From positions 758,501 through 822,500 of the forward strand of contig NZ_CP034683.1 in assembly GCF_003990335.1 (NCBI RefSeq): a stretch of 64,000 nucleotides of DNA, written 5' to 3'. Below, piece by piece: positions 34,819-45,081 of this stretch. Within the stretch, counting starts at the first letter, position 1. The number at the start of each line of letters is the position of its first letter. The translations under genes and the position numbers were made by a program. Source of the stretch: Rheinheimera mangrovi. GTDB taxonomy: Bacteria; Pseudomonadota; Gammaproteobacteria; Enterobacterales; Alteromonadaceae. Below the pieces are notes generated by a model. That model did no database searches and was not told where the DNA came from. It saw nothing but the letters and a program-made list of their open reading frames with translations.

Positions 34819-36846
34819 TTAATGTAATTTGAAGCTGCGCACTGCGTTTTCCAGTACGCCTGCCGCTGTCGCAACCTGTGCACTTTGCTCCAGAGTTGAA
34901 GTGGCTCTTTCGGTACTTTGTTCTGCCAAATCCACCATGCTATGCATGCTCTGCTCTATAGCTGTTCCGAGCTGTAACTGGCTGGACGTAGTGGTAGCAA
35001 TATTATCGCTGATTTGATGCATCGCCTCGATAGCATGGTTAATTTCAGCTAAAGCTGTCATTAGCTGGCCGTTTTGCGCTACACAGTTATTGGCATCGGT
35101 TTGGCCTTTTTCGATAGATTTCACCGCATGCATACTTTGTTGCTGCAAACTGCCAATCATAGAGCGTATTTCATCTGTCGCTTGCTGACTTCGCACTGCT
35201 AAAGAGCGGACTTCATCTGCGACTACAGCAAAACCGCGGCCTTGTTCACCGGCTCTGGCTGCTTCTATAGCCGCGTTTAACGCCAGCAGGTTGGTTTGCT
35301 CGGCTATGCCACGAATAGTGGTCAGAATGCCACCTATGTTGTTTGATTCGGTGTTTACCGCCTGCATGGTATTGCTGGTATCGTTCAGTTGCTGCGCCAG
35401 TTCCTGGATCAGTTTGTTATTGGCCGCTGATACCTGATCAATTTGCTGGCTTTGGGTTAAAGCCTGCTGCATTTGCTGCTGCGCTATATCGGCTTGCTCT
35501 GCGATCTGATGTGTATTGGTCGCCAACTGCTGGGTAATACCATTCACTTCAGCGACCTGATGATGCTGGGTACTTAAAGCCTGATGAATAGCACTGACTT
35601 CCTGGCTGGAGAAGCGAGCGCTTTGATTCAGTTCCAGTACCCCTTGCTGAATTTGTTCAATCAGTTGTCGCAGGGCTTTAATCAGCGTATTTACATTGGT
35701 AGATAACTCACCAAATTCATCGTCTGAATTAATGGTCAGTTCCCGGCTTAAATCGCCTTGAGCTATGCGGTCGAGCACTCTGTTGATACCAGATAAAGGG
35801 GTAATCATGGCTTTAATGGTCAGGTAAGCAGCGCCTATTGCCAGACCCACCAGCACAATCAGCATAATGACTGCGCGGATAGTGCCGGAATTTAAGGCGG
35901 AGGATAAATCTTGTTGTAACGAATTAAATTGGCTATCTGCCTGACCGATCATCTGATCCAACGCGGCCACCGCCTGTGTCACTTGTTGTTCCGACAGTTC
36001 CAGTTGTTGCCTTGCTGTTTGTAATTGTTTTACCTGTAGTAATTTAATACTCACCAGGTTGTTTGCGCCTTCAATCCGGCTTTTGGCTTCGTTCAGTTGC
36101 GTCAGAAAATCCTGCCATAAATCATCAGCACCTACTTGTTTCACTATGTTTGCAATGTAATCCAGATTGCCTTGCATATCACTAAAGGCAAACTCTAGGT
36201 TTTCCTGACTGCTTGCCAGTTGTGCCGGATCTGTCATAGCGGCTATTTCACGCACAGTTTTCAGTAAACCCAACAGCTGACCATCCATCCGGCCCGCTGC
36301 GCCTTCTAATAATTCCATTTGGCTCGCTTTGCCTGGCGCCTCTAAAAAGGAAATATCCACCAGCGTTGCACCTGCTGTGTCGATCAGATTTTCCAGCTCT
36401 TTCAACTCTGCGCCGGCTTTGTCACCCTGAGTTAAAGCTTCTAAGCGGGCTTTAAACAGTTGCTCAACGGCTTGCTGATAGGCCAAAGAGGTTTGTTGTG
36501 CTTCTGCTAAAGGTTTTTGTAAAGCGGGTTCTTTGGTTACTAAAGGCGTCAGAGTGTCCATTCTGCTGCGGAATATGTCGGATGTCTGGCTAAATTCGTT
36601 TTGATAGGACTTAATTTTGACAGCGTCTTCAGCCGTATAACCCAAGGCTGATAATTTGGCGAGTTTAAGTAACTGAATTTGCGCCATATTGCTTTGTTGT
36701 TGCACCGGTACTGCGGTTTCATTCATCCGGCTACTGGTACTGTTTACTACAGCAAAACTCCAGAGCGACGATAAACTGGCGACTAATAACAGCAAGGCAA
36801 TAAAGCCAAAGCCCAGATAAATTTTATGTGCAACACGAAGTTTCAT
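34819..36846 (-). CDS. Methyl-accepting chemotaxis protein with helical periplasmic domain
   Basis: A 675-residue chemoreceptor. Helix 1 (about residues 12-32), a long helical periplasmic part, helix 2 (about 325-345), a HAMP domain ([20 protein letters not shown]) and a cytoplasmic signalling hairpin. The conserved tip reads [23 protein letters not shown], with [16 protein letters not shown] next to it. The ligand is unknown. ATG 36846 is preferred to a TTG two codons earlier. A terminator follows. Confidence 0.94.
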   Translation of the reverse strand: MKLRVAHKIYLGFGFIALLLLVASLSSLWSFAVVNSTSSRMNETAVPVQQQSNMAQIQLLKLAKLSALGYTAEDAVKIKSYQNEFSQTSDIFRSRMDTLTPLVTKEPALQKPLAEAQQTSLAYQQAVEQLFKARLEALTQGDKAGAELKELENLIDTAGATLVDISFLEAPGKASQMELLEGAAGRMDGQLLGLLKTVREIAAMTDPAQLASSQENLEFAFSDMQGNLDYIANIVKQVGADDLWQDFLTQLNEAKSRIEGANNLVSIKLLQVKQLQTARQQLELSEQQVTQAVAALDQMIGQADSQFNSLQQDLSSALNSGTIRAVIMLIVLVGLAIGAAYLTIKAMITPLSGINRVLDRIAQGDLSRELTINSDDEFGELSTNVNTLIKALRQLIEQIQQGVLELNQSARFSSQEVSAIHQALSTQHHQVAEVNGITQQLATNTHQIAEQADIAQQQMQQALTQSQQIDQVSAANNKLIQELAQQLNDTSNTMQAVNTESNNIGGILTTIRGIAEQTNLLALNAAIEAARAGEQGRGFAVVADEVRSLAVRSQQATDEIRSMIGSLQQQSMHAVKSIEKGQTDANNCVAQNGQLMTALAEINHAIEAMHQISDNIATTTSSQLQLGTAIEQSMHSMVDLAEQSTERATSTLEQSAQVATAAGVLENAVRSFKLH

Positions 36847-36981
36847 AGACAAATTCCAACAGCTGTTATGGTTTTAGTATTGGTTAGAAATAAGGCATTA
36901 GGTATATACGCAGCTGAAACTAACAAAGTTTTTTTAACTGGTCTAGCCAGATTGGTGCAAATTTAGTTTTTTCTTATAAAA

Positions 36982-37006
36982 AAAGAGCACCAATTTGGTG
37001 CTCTTT
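36982..37006 (-). terminator. Hairpin terminator downstream of the decayed hut genes
   Basis: AAAGAGCACCAA/TTGGTGCTCTTT surrounds a single central base, so the apical pairs must be open. On the minus strand the arm runs into seven T. It lies just past the hutH remnant, as expected for the original hutCUH operon terminator. Confidence 0.75.
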
Positions 37007-37037
37007 GTTAGAAAGCGTAATAAAACTATGAGCTTAA

Positions 37038-37445
37038 AAGCTGCTTAACCAGTTAACCAGTAATAAAGAATTTAAGCTGCCCTGAGGCAGCAGTTCAGTT
37101 GCTTTTTCGATATCAGCAGTAAAGTAGCGGTCGTCATTAGAAAAGCTGATTTGATGAGGTCAGATTGTCTTGGCTTGCTCAACTGCCGCAGTGCCTTTTA
37201 GTGGTGCGCGTAGTGGTGCACGGAAGTCGATAGGGGATTCATCGACTTCACAGGCAATCAAATGAAAACCAGCCATAGTGGCCGCCACCCATGCCACCTA
37301 AACCGCCATACACCACTAAAGAGCGCTTCAGGGTTGAGCTTCTTCATCAACATAGGTTTGGCAGCGGTATGCCAGCTCTTGGCGGTAATTTCACTGCAGC
37401 GGGTGGCTCGGATCACAGGGCTTGGGTCTAAACGTGGATGCTCAT
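37038..37445 (-). pseudogene. Scar of hutU and hutH (fused, frameshifted remnant)
   Basis: Read on the minus strand from just after hutC, one frame gives RLDPSPVIRATRCSEITAKSW then MLMKKLNPEA, which is the opening of urocanate hydratase (HutU). The next frame gives GGLGGMGG, then MAGFHLIACEVDESPIDFR, matching a central HutU segment. After this comes APLKGTAAVEQAKTI, and in a third frame SNDDRYFTADIEKATELL. These resemble the C-terminal end of histidine ammonia-lyase (HutH). So most of both genes is missing and the reading frame is broken at least three times. An ATG at 37445 would be the old hutU start. This assignment is by recognition of motifs and was not aligned. Confidence 0.68.
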
Positions 37446-37457
37446 AAGGTTATCTTT

Positions 37458-38183
37458 TTAAGTCTTAGGTTTGATCGTCAGGTGCCCGCCTAAACGATAG
37501 CGGCTGCCTGCACAAGTCAGATAGGCAAAACTGACAGCGCCACCCCGGCTGAAGGTGCGGCGTGTCAGGCGTAAACAAGGTTCAGAAGCTGGTATTTTTA
37601 AATGCTGGCGTGTCAGTTCATCCGGCAATACAGCTTCGACTATATGCTCGGCGTCTGTTAAAGGGGCCACAGCACTTAAGTATTCATGAGGGGTTTGTAG
37701 TACAAAATCCTGCGCTAAATAATCAGGCACTTGCTCCGGATTGACATAACGGGCTTCCAATTGCAGAGGCTGCTGGTTTTCATAATGCACAATCAATGAA
37801 AAAAACACCGGCGCATTGCGGCTTAAACCTAAAGCTGTGGCGACAACTCCAGGGCAAGGTAAGCTGGTCAGTTGCACTAGTTCGGCTTTATGAAAATGGC
37901 CACGGCGCTGAATTTCATCGGCGATATTACGAATTTCCAGCAAAGATGATTGTGACTTAGGCGAAGCGACAAAACTGCCAACCCCCTGAGTACGATACAA
38001 CACGCCTTGTTCGGTCAGTTCTTGCAAAGCACGACGTGCCGTCATGCGACTGACAGCAAACTGAGTCGCCAGCTCGTTTTCCGATGGAATACGACTATGC
38101 TCAGGCCAGGCTGCAGTTTCTACCTGACTCAAAATATAATCTTTGATAGCGGCAAACTTCTTTTGCCCAGAACTGTTGTCCAT
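37458..38183 (-). CDS. hutC: Histidine utilisation repressor HutC (GntR/UTRA)
   Basis: A 241-residue GntR-type regulator with an N-terminal winged helix (IPSENELATQFAVSRMTARRALQEL, then YRTQGVGSFVA) and a C-terminal UTRA domain that binds urocanate in known HutC proteins. The upstream extension to 38327 lacks family similarity; ATG 38183 is preferred. It is divergent from hutI, with a palindromic operator between them. The hutU and hutH genes that normally follow are decayed, yet the repressor is intact. Confidence 0.9.
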   Translation of the reverse strand: MDNSSGQKKFAAIKDYILSQVETAAWPEHSRIPSENELATQFAVSRMTARRALQELTEQGVLYRTQGVGSFVASPKSQSSLLEIRNIADEIQRRGHFHKAELVQLTSLPCPGVVATALGLSRNAPVFFSLIVHYENQQPLQLEARYVNPEQVPDYLAQDFVLQTPHEYLSAVAPLTDAEHIVEAVLPDELTRQHLKIPASEPCLRLTRRTFSRGGAVSFAYLTCAGSRYRLGGHLTIKPKT

Positions 38184-38233
38184 GACTGCTTTAACGCCTG
38201 AGTTTGAATGCAAAGAAAAATAGCTGAATTTGG

Positions 38234-38245
38234 TTGTATATACAA
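38234..38245. promoter_or_regulatory. Probable HutC operator
   Basis: TTGTATATACAA is a perfect 12-base palindrome in the hutC-hutI divergent gap. It matches the TGTA-N2-TACA layout of described HutC sites. It would let HutC control both hutI and its own gene. Confidence 0.7.
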
Positions 38246-38308
38246 GTTGTTCGGGTAGAATTAATTTCAGCGCTAGAAAACAGGCCAAAAGCCGTGCAGG
38301 GGAATGAA

Positions 38309-39544
38309 ATGCAAGTCTTTGATGCAATTTGGATTAATGTCAATTTAGCTACTATGACTGATAATGGTCAGCCTTATGGTGCTATTACCAATGGCGCTTT
38401 GGCTGTCAAAGAAGGCCGTATTGCCTGGCTTGGTGCTAAAGCCGATTTGCCGGAAACTGACTTGTTATCCACGCCCTTGTATGACGGTAAAGGCCAGTGG
38501 TTATTACCGGGATTCATCGATTGCCACACTCATTTAGTGTATGCCGGCAGCCGCGCTAATGAATTTGAAATGCGTTTAAATGGCTCTACTTATCAGCAAA
38601 TTGCTGAAGCGGGCGGTGGCATTAAATCCACAGTGGCTGCGACCCGTGCCGCCAGCCATGAGGAGTTGTTTGTACTGAGCAAGCAGCGCTTAAACACATT
38701 GTTAAGCCAGGGCGTAACCACTGTTGAAATCAAATCAGGTTATGGTTTGGATTTAGAAACAGAGCAAAAAATTCTGGAAGTCGCAGCAGAACTCAATCGT
38801 ACTCACCCTATCGATATTCAGAAAACCTTTTTAGGTGCTCATGCTTTGCCGGCGGACTATGCGGGGCGGCCTGATGACTATATGCAACTTGTGGTGGATC
38901 AGATGCTACCACAACTGCATCAGCAAGGCTTGGTTGATGCGGTTGACGTATTTTGTGAAGGCATAGGCTTTTCGGTCGCTCAAAGCCGCTTGTTATTTGA
39001 AAAAGCCAAAGCTTTAGGCTTGCCAGTCAAGGCGCATGCCGAGCAGTTATCGCATTTAGGTGGTGCCAGTTTAGTGGCTGAATTCAGTGGTTTATCTGCC
39101 GATCATATTGAATATCTGCAAGAACAAGACGTGTTGGCAATGAAAGCTGCTGGTACTGTGGCCGTGGTGTTGCCTGGTGCTTTTTACTTTTTACGAGAAA
39201 CCAAATTGCCGCCTTTTGATTTGTTGCGCCAGCATCAGGTGCCTATGGCAATTTCTACCGACTTAAACCCTGGTACTTCGCCTTTCTGTAATTTGCCTTT
39301 AATGCTGAATATGGCTTGTACTTTATTCCGTTTTACGCCGCAAGAAGCCATAGCTGGCGTGACCCGGCATGCGGCTGCCGCTTTAGGTATGGCCGACAGA
39401 GGCACTTTAGCTGTGGGCCTGCAGGCTGATTTTGGACTTTATCAAATCAGTCAGCCAGCAGAATTGTGTTATCAGTTTGGTGTCAGCGCCTTAACTCAAT
39501 TGGTTAAAGCAGGGCGTGAAGTCAATCTGCGTGGACTGAGCTAA
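38309..39544 (+). CDS. hutI: Imidazolonepropionase HutI
   Basis: A 411-residue amidohydrolase-superfamily enzyme that opens the imidazolone ring in step three of histidine breakdown, giving formiminoglutamate. Metal-binding HxH is in [15 protein letters not shown], followed by [33 protein letters not shown] and [16 protein letters not shown] fixes the start at 38309. Intact, but the two preceding pathway enzymes are gone from this locus. Confidence 0.95.
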   Translation: MQVFDAIWINVNLATMTDNGQPYGAITNGALAVKEGRIAWLGAKADLPETDLLSTPLYDGKGQWLLPGFIDCHTHLVYAGSRANEFEMRLNGSTYQQIAEAGGGIKSTVAATRAASHEELFVLSKQRLNTLLSQGVTTVEIKSGYGLDLETEQKILEVAAELNRTHPIDIQKTFLGAHALPADYAGRPDDYMQLVVDQMLPQLHQQGLVDAVDVFCEGIGFSVAQSRLLFEKAKALGLPVKAHAEQLSHLGGASLVAEFSGLSADHIEYLQEQDVLAMKAAGTVAVVLPGAFYFLRETKLPPFDLLRQHQVPMAISTDLNPGTSPFCNLPLMLNMACTLFRFTPQEAIAGVTRHAAAALGMADRGTLAVGLQADFGLYQISQPAELCYQFGVSALTQLVKAGREVNLRGLS

Positions 39545-39596
39545 CTTTACAAGGTAGAAAAACAGAGTAATCTTAAGATCTTATCTGATCTTTTGA

Positions 39597-41153
39597 GTGT
39601 TGGCTGTGTCGTTATTTTTTCGGTCTGTTTTGTCTGCTGTACTGCTGACCAGCTCTGCTCCCGCTTTGGCCCAGAGTCTGGTGGGCCAGCCTTTATTTTA
39701 TGCAGTGGTACTATTAACCCTGTTAGTGCTGCTATTGGCTGGCTGGATCTTTGTGTTGAAAAAACGCCAGGCAATACAAGAACCGGCGCACAAAGAAGCC
39801 AAATCCAACGACTTGTCCTTTTTATCCTTGCATGATGACACCAGCGGTTTGCCTAATAAATTGCAGTTGCAACAGCAGTTTGAGCTCTGGTGTCGCAGCC
39901 ATCTTAATCAAAAAGCCTCCTTGCTGTTATTAAAAATTCAAAACTTCGAACGAGTGAATCAGGCGTTGGGGCACCAGAATGCTAATCTGGTGTTGTTACA
40001 GATAGCTCAGCGCATTAACGCCGCTGTACAGCAGGATCAGGAATTGCTGGTGCTGGAGCAACAAGGAAAACAAAGCAGTAAAGTTGCTCATTTAGGCGGG
40101 GTAAATTTTGTACTTTGGGTCGATGCGAATACCCGCCAGCATGCGGCAGAGCAAATTGCCCGCCGACTTGAGCACAATGTGCCTGAAGCCTTACTCATTC
40201 ATGGCTGTGCTGTGGAGTATCAACTAAAAAGTGGCATTGCCCATTATCCGCAGCATGGTGAATTGTTATCTGATTTAATCGAACGTGCCCATCTTGCGAT
40301 GCAAAACCGACAATGGACCCAGACCAGTTCACAAGTCTTCCATCCGGATCTGATCAGTTATAACAATGACAAACTGGGCTTGATGGCCGAGTTGCGTCAT
40401 GCCATTAGCCAGCAACAATTAAAACTGCATATTCAGCCGCAAATTGCCTTGAGTTCGCGCCAGGTTGTGGCTGGTGAAGTATTGGTGCGCTGGCATCATC
40501 CGCGCCGTGGTTTGTTGGGACCAGCAGAGTTTTTAGAACTTGCTGAACAAATGGGAGTGATTTACCCCTTGACGCAATGGGTACTGGAAAAAGCAGTGAT
40601 GACCCTTGCCGAACTGGCACAACAAGAGATCCACTGCAAAATAGCGGTAAACATTTCCAGTAAAGATTTATTGCAGGATGAGTTGGTTGATAGCTTAGAG
40701 CTGTTATTGAAACGTCATAAAGTGCAGCCAGCGCAGCTGGTGCTGGAACTCAAAGAAAGTGCCTTGGTCGCAGAACCAGCGAAAGCGATGCGTATGCTAA
40801 AACATCTGGCACAACTTGGAGTAGAGCTGGCGCTGGACGATTTTGGCACCGGATTTTCATCGCTGGCTTATTTACGTGAGCTACCTATCAGTCAGGTGAA
40901 AGTAGACTGCTCCTTTATCTTTGACTTGCACCGTTCAGATACTCACACCGCTATTACCGGCGCCATTATTGATATGGCAAAAAACATGAGTTTTATGGTG
41001 GTGGCCGAAGGCATTGAACAACCTGAAGTCGAGCAAAAACTAATAGCTATGGGCTGTGCCAGAGGGCAGGGCTTTTTATATGCCAAGCCCTTTGCATTGG
41101 ATGCTTTTCCTGAGTGGGTAAAGCAGTGGAGTTACAGTAAGGCGACTTACTAG
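39597..41153 (+). CDS. Membrane-bound EAL-domain phosphodiesterase with degenerate GGDEF domain
   Basis: A 518-residue protein. An N-terminal leader-like segment and a second helix (about residues 35-54) precede a GGDEF domain whose signature is GGVNF, so it should not make c-di-GMP. The EAL domain follows. Its lead motif reads EVLVRW rather than EALxR, but NISSKD, LELKES, LDDFGTGFSS, KVDCSF, VAEGIE and GQGF are kept, so phosphodiesterase activity is likely. It begins with GTG 39597 or an alternative TTG/GTG in the next three codons. It sits between hutI and hutG, without a shared promoter shown. Confidence 0.85.
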   Translation: MLAVSLFFRSVLSAVLLTSSAPALAQSLVGQPLFYAVVLLTLLVLLLAGWIFVLKKRQAIQEPAHKEAKSNDLSFLSLHDDTSGLPNKLQLQQQFELWCRSHLNQKASLLLLKIQNFERVNQALGHQNANLVLLQIAQRINAAVQQDQELLVLEQQGKQSSKVAHLGGVNFVLWVDANTRQHAAEQIARRLEHNVPEALLIHGCAVEYQLKSGIAHYPQHGELLSDLIERAHLAMQNRQWTQTSSQVFHPDLISYNNDKLGLMAELRHAISQQQLKLHIQPQIALSSRQVVAGEVLVRWHHPRRGLLGPAEFLELAEQMGVIYPLTQWVLEKAVMTLAELAQQEIHCKIAVNISSKDLLQDELVDSLELLLKRHKVQPAQLVLELKESALVAEPAKAMRMLKHLAQLGVELALDDFGTGFSSLAYLRELPISQVKVDCSFIFDLHRSDTHTAITGAIIDMAKNMSFMVVAEGIEQPEVEQKLIAMGCARGQGFLYAKPFALDAFPEWVKQWSYSKATY

Positions 41154-41181
41154 GGTCAGAAGCCGTCAGCTCTGACCCTAG
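41150..41181. repeat. Hairpin CTAGGGTCAGA/TCTGACCCTAG in a convergent gap
   Basis: A perfect 11-bp stem with a 10-base loop (AGCCGTCAGC) includes the stop of the EAL gene. There is no T run on either side. It may act as a terminator for both convergent genes or be another short interspersed palindrome. Confidence 0.7.
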
Positions 41182-41218
41182 AATCTGAAGTTGTCTCGAT
41201 TTTTTTTGAATCAATAAC

Positions 41219-42256
41219 TTACGTAGGCTGAATCTTACCAAACAAAAAGGCACAGACTAAAGCCGTTAAAATTTGACCCGCATCGTTCATACCAGCAGCT
41301 AAACCAGCAGGGTGCTGAGCCGGAGCTGCTTCAGCCAGGTGTAAGTAACGACTTTGAGTTTGGCTTGCCAGCAAATATACAAAATGCTCAGCTTGTTGCA
41401 CTGATACGCCACAGCTATTGTAGGCACTGACCGGCATACCTGTAATAGCGTCTGTATCTAACTCTATACCAAAGACTTGCAGTGAATCGCGTTGACTTAA
41501 CCACTGCTTCAACAGTTCTGGCCAAGCTGCTTGCTCGCGGACAAACAGCTGCTGATAACTCAACACATCCACACCAGCAGTTTTAATTTGCGCTAAGGAA
41601 CTGGCTGAGTTTTTCAGCTCATGCAAACCCATCACCAGATAATGTCGCAGATACCCCTGAGCTTTGGCGTAACTAAAACCATTGCCACTGTGGCGGCCTT
41701 CCAGCAAACGGAAATCAGCATGAGGATCAAGGTTAATGCAATTAACCGGCTGCTGCTGGCTTTTGGCTAAAGCACTTAACAGTGGCAAGCTGTTGTTATG
41801 ACCGCCCCCTATCAGTATAGGCATTAAGTCTGCAGAAAAAATAGCCGACAAAACAGGCTCTAAACGTAAATCAATCTCTGCACAGAGACTACGTAAAGTC
41901 GCGACATCGGCATTTTGACTTTGCTGTTGCAGGTCGGCGCAGTTCAGCTCACCCAACAGCAGTATCTGTGATCCGTCTAAAAATTCGTTGTGCTGCAAGT
42001 TAATAAACTTACGGATAAAGGCCTGCCAGCCGAGATCAGAACCACCCTGACCTAAATTGGCGCGCGGGCCTATATCTTCAGGCACTCCCAACAACACAAA
42101 AGCGCAGCCTTGTTGTTTAGCTGCAGTTAAAGCTTCAGCTAAAGGCAAAACAGGATCGGCATAATGCAACACCTGACCCAAACGGGTTTCACCTTCGCGC
42201 AGCTGTTGAAAGGCCGCCAGAGAGGCGGCCTGATAGCGGATTAGAGCATCACTCAT
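41219..42256 (-). CDS. hutG: Formimidoylglutamase HutG (ureohydrolase family)
   Basis: A 345-residue ureohydrolase which hydrolyses formiminoglutamate to glutamate and formamide. The manganese ligands are seen in GGGHNNSLP, NLDPHADFR and GIELDTDAI. AAYNSCGVS and EAAPAQ are family context. The start is 3 bases from the rraA stop, and GGA lies 8 bases upstream, so rraA and hutG are co-transcribed. With hutI it can process intermediates from imidazolonepropionate to glutamate. Confidence 0.87.
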   Translation of the reverse strand: MSDALIRYQAASLAAFQQLREGETRLGQVLHYADPVLPLAEALTAAKQQGCAFVLLGVPEDIGPRANLGQGGSDLGWQAFIRKFINLQHNEFLDGSQILLLGELNCADLQQQSQNADVATLRSLCAEIDLRLEPVLSAIFSADLMPILIGGGHNNSLPLLSALAKSQQQPVNCINLDPHADFRLLEGRHSGNGFSYAKAQGYLRHYLVMGLHELKNSASSLAQIKTAGVDVLSYQQLFVREQAAWPELLKQWLSQRDSLQVFGIELDTDAITGMPVSAYNSCGVSVQQAEHFVYLLASQTQSRYLHLAEAAPAQHPAGLAAGMNDAGQILTALVCAFLFGKIQPT

Positions 42257-42259
42257 CTG

Positions 42260-42745
42260 TTATTCCAGATCTAAAGGCTCAGGGGACAAAATAATGCCTG
42301 TGTTGTCGGCATACAAATGGTCGCCAGGTAAAAAGGTCACACCACCAAAGTTCACTGGAATTTCGTGTTCACCAAATCCACGATCATCAGCTCCGACAGG
42401 AATAGCGTTTACTGCCTGAATGCCAATATCAAAGTCTTCCAGTGTGTCGACGTCACGCACACTGCCGTAACAGACAATGCCTTCCCAACCATTGGCTGCA
42501 GCTATAGAAGCTAACTCGCCATCAATCAAAGCGCGACGGGCAGAACCACCGCCGTCAATTAATAACACTTTACCCACGCCAGATTCGGCTAAAGCCTGAC
42601 GAATTAAACCGTTGTCTTCAAAGCATTTAATGGTCTGGATTGTGCCACCAAAAGAACGGCGGCCACCGTAGTTGGCGAATATAGGCTCAACCACATCGAT
42701 CATGTCGGCGTAAAGGTCACATAATTCCGAAGTGTTATATTCCAT
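42260..42745 (-). CDS. rraA: Regulator of RNase E activity RraA
   Basis: A 161-residue RraA, a trimeric inhibitor of RNase E in E. coli. It is the same length as the E. coli protein and shares [49 protein letters not shown] and the C-terminal [17 protein letters not shown] 42745 is preceded by GGAG; the TTG four codons upstream is rejected. Having it as the first gene of a hutG transcript is unusual compared with E. coli, where it is near menA. Confidence 0.95.
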   Translation of the reverse strand: MEYNTSELCDLYADMIDVVEPIFANYGGRRSFGGTIQTIKCFEDNGLIRQALAESGVGKVLLIDGGGSARRALIDGELASIAAANGWEGIVCYGSVRDVDTLEDFDIGIQAVNAIPVGADDRGFGEHEIPVNFGGVTFLPGDHLYADNTGIILSPEPLDLE

Positions 42746-42784
42746 TTGGTGCTCCAAACTTTAAGTCTTTGATCAAAAACACAG

Positions 42785-42830
42785 TATACCCGTCTCACCT
42801 GAAGCTGCAAGGTCGTTGACTGCGCTCAAT
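42785..42830 (-). repeat. ERIC/IRU-like repeat, end fragment
   Basis: TATACCCGTCTCACCTGAAG followed by CTGCAAGGTCGTTGACTGCGCTCA corresponds to the outer 46 bases of the repeat in inverted orientation. The rest of the element is absent. The gap 42746-42997 holds nothing else. Confidence 0.72.
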
Positions 42831-42997
42831 CGCCTCGTTGACGGGGCAACTGCGAAATAGTCAGCTCAGCAGTGGATCTTTTGTCAACGCGGCGCCTACT
42901 GCTATTTTTACTATTCTTTTTACTGCTTGATTGTGACTCTGTATTGCCAGTGTTAAGGTGATTTTGCTACTTTCACTGAAGTTGTTTAATCAGGATC

Positions 42998-45004
42998 TTG
43001 CCTTTGAGTCCAGAGCTGTTAGCCCGTACCTTGTTACACCTGACGCAGATAGGGTTTGCTTTTACCCTTTCTGCCTTACTTTGGTATTTTTTTCGTGTTT
43101 ATCAACGTAACTACCTGAAATCTTGGGCTATAGCTTTCAGTTGTTTTACGGCTTACGCAGCCTTTATTTTAGTTGAGGCATTTTGGCGACCTGTATTTGC
43201 GGCTGAATTTTTAGGCTTAGGCGTCAAGTTTTTGTATATCAGTTTTTGTTACGCTTTTGCGGTCTGGATTTTGGTTGGGGTCTATGAAGCTGTGAAACAG
43301 CAGCGGCTTGCAGCCAGAACCGTTAACCAACTCTTGTTGTTGGTGACAGGCATTTCTTTCCTCTCAGTCAATTTGTTTTTGTTGTTGCCGCAGTGGCAGG
43401 CTATGACCTTGTACCTGCAATTTTATATGCGCTTAGTGCTGATAGGCGTTGCTTTATGTGTGGCGGGGTTCTGGTTATGGAGTTTAACCAAGCGAATTTT
43501 TGCAACTAAAGTAGTCGCCAGTGCCATGTTAGCCTGGGGAATGCTCTTTTTGGCTAGCGCGATTTCTATGTTATGGCTTGACTCTCAGCATGTTTCGGCC
43601 TTGGTTGTGCTTTATCTGAAACATCTGGAACTGCTGGTTCAGGTGATATTAGGTTTAGGTTTGATCATTTGGTTGCAGGAAGACGAGCGCAGCACCAATC
43701 AGCAACTTACGGCAAAAACCCAATATCTGGATAGCCACGACCCTCTCACCGGAGCCTTAAACCGTGACGCGCTGCTGCGGCAGTTATCGCTGTTGTTGCA
43801 GGCTGATAAATCACTCACTTTGCTAATGATTGGCCTGGATAGCTTTAAAGTGGTAAACGAATCCGTGGGCTTGAAGCAGGGAGACCGCATTTTAAGAGAG
43901 GTAAACCGCCGTTTTGAGTCTTCTATTGTTAAACCCCGATTAATAGCGCGAACCGGTGGTGATATTTTTGCTTTGGTACTGGAAGACTGCACAACAGACA
44001 GACAAAAGCTGTTTGCTTTACAGCATTTGGAGCAACTCATTGAAAAGCCTTTTACCACAGACAACGGCCTGACTAAGCTGACGGCCAGCATAGGTCTGGC
44101 CTGTGCGCCACAACACGCCACCGTAGCTGAGATGTTGCTGCAAAAAGCTAATATTGCGTTTCACCATTGCAAACGTCAGCAACAACGTTGCACCTTTTAT
44201 CAGCCGGGCATGGAAGAAGAATCGGCCCGCCTGCTCAGTCTGGAGAAAGACTTACTGTTGGCTTTAGAGCTGGACCAGTTTATTTTTTATTTCCAGCCGC
44301 AATGGGATCTGCGCGAACAAAAAATTGAAGCTTATGAGGCCTTAGTTCGCTGGGAGCATCCACAAAAAGGCTTGTTAATGCCTGGGCAGTTTTTACCTCT
44401 TGTAGAGCAGGTGGGATTAAGTAAAGAACTGGATTTGTTATTGCTGGAAAAAGCAGTCTGCACTTTAGCTGAGTGGAAAAAACAAGGCATTCATATTCCG
44501 TTGGCGGTAAATATGTCGCCTGTACATTTTCAGGTTGATGGCTTAAAAAGTCGAATTCAGCAATTACTGTTGAAATATCAGGTGTCGCCAGCCGTGCTTG
44601 AGCTGGAGATCACGGAAAACACTGCTATGGGAGATATGGAAAAAGGCTCTAACTATATTAATGAGCTGCAGCAAATGGGGATCCGGGTTTCTATTGATGA
44701 CTTTGGAACTGGCTACTCGTCTTTAGGGTATTTACGCAAAATGCCGATCGACAAAATTAAAATTGACCGCAGTTTTGTCACTGAGATGGCTGCTAATGAT
44801 TCGGATATGATGATAGTCAAAACTATGATCACGCTGGCGCATGGCTTAGGCAAACGTATCCTGGCTGAAGGGGTTGAAACTGAAACTCAGCTGCAGTTGC
44901 TGCGGACTTTGGCTTGTGATGCCATTCAAGGCTATCTGCTGGCTAAACCTTTACCGGAAACGGAAGCTCTGGCTTTGCTGAATGGTTGTGCCTTATCAAA
45001 GTAA
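42998..45004 (+). CDS. Multi-helix membrane GGDEF-EAL protein
   Basis: A 668-residue protein with about seven N-terminal helices (to about residue 230), a GGDEF domain whose signature is GGDIF (degenerate, probably inactive as a cyclase) and a complete EAL domain (YEALVRWEHP, NMSPVHF, LEITENTAM, IDDFGTGYSS, KIDRSF, AEGVET). The product is likely a c-di-GMP phosphodiesterase with a membrane sensor. TTG at 42998 or TTG at 43004 could be the start; the latter has AGGA 8 bases upstream. Confidence 0.87.
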   Translation: MPLSPELLARTLLHLTQIGFAFTLSALLWYFFRVYQRNYLKSWAIAFSCFTAYAAFILVEAFWRPVFAAEFLGLGVKFLYISFCYAFAVWILVGVYEAVKQQRLAARTVNQLLLLVTGISFLSVNLFLLLPQWQAMTLYLQFYMRLVLIGVALCVAGFWLWSLTKRIFATKVVASAMLAWGMLFLASAISMLWLDSQHVSALVVLYLKHLELLVQVILGLGLIIWLQEDERSTNQQLTAKTQYLDSHDPLTGALNRDALLRQLSLLLQADKSLTLLMIGLDSFKVVNESVGLKQGDRILREVNRRFESSIVKPRLIARTGGDIFALVLEDCTTDRQKLFALQHLEQLIEKPFTTDNGLTKLTASIGLACAPQHATVAEMLLQKANIAFHHCKRQQQRCTFYQPGMEEESARLLSLEKDLLLALELDQFIFYFQPQWDLREQKIEAYEALVRWEHPQKGLLMPGQFLPLVEQVGLSKELDLLLLEKAVCTLAEWKKQGIHIPLAVNMSPVHFQVDGLKSRIQQLLLKYQVSPAVLELEITENTAMGDMEKGSNYINELQQMGIRVSIDDFGTGYSSLGYLRKMPIDKIKIDRSFVTEMAANDSDMMIVKTMITLAHGLGKRILAEGVETETQLQLLRTLACDAIQGYLLAKPLPETEALALLNGCALSK

Positions 45005-45081
45005 TAGATTATTTTTTGTCATGTTTTTGTCACCAAGCCACTTTAAGCTAGAAGCAGTCAAAGTAATGCGGCGGGTGGCTT

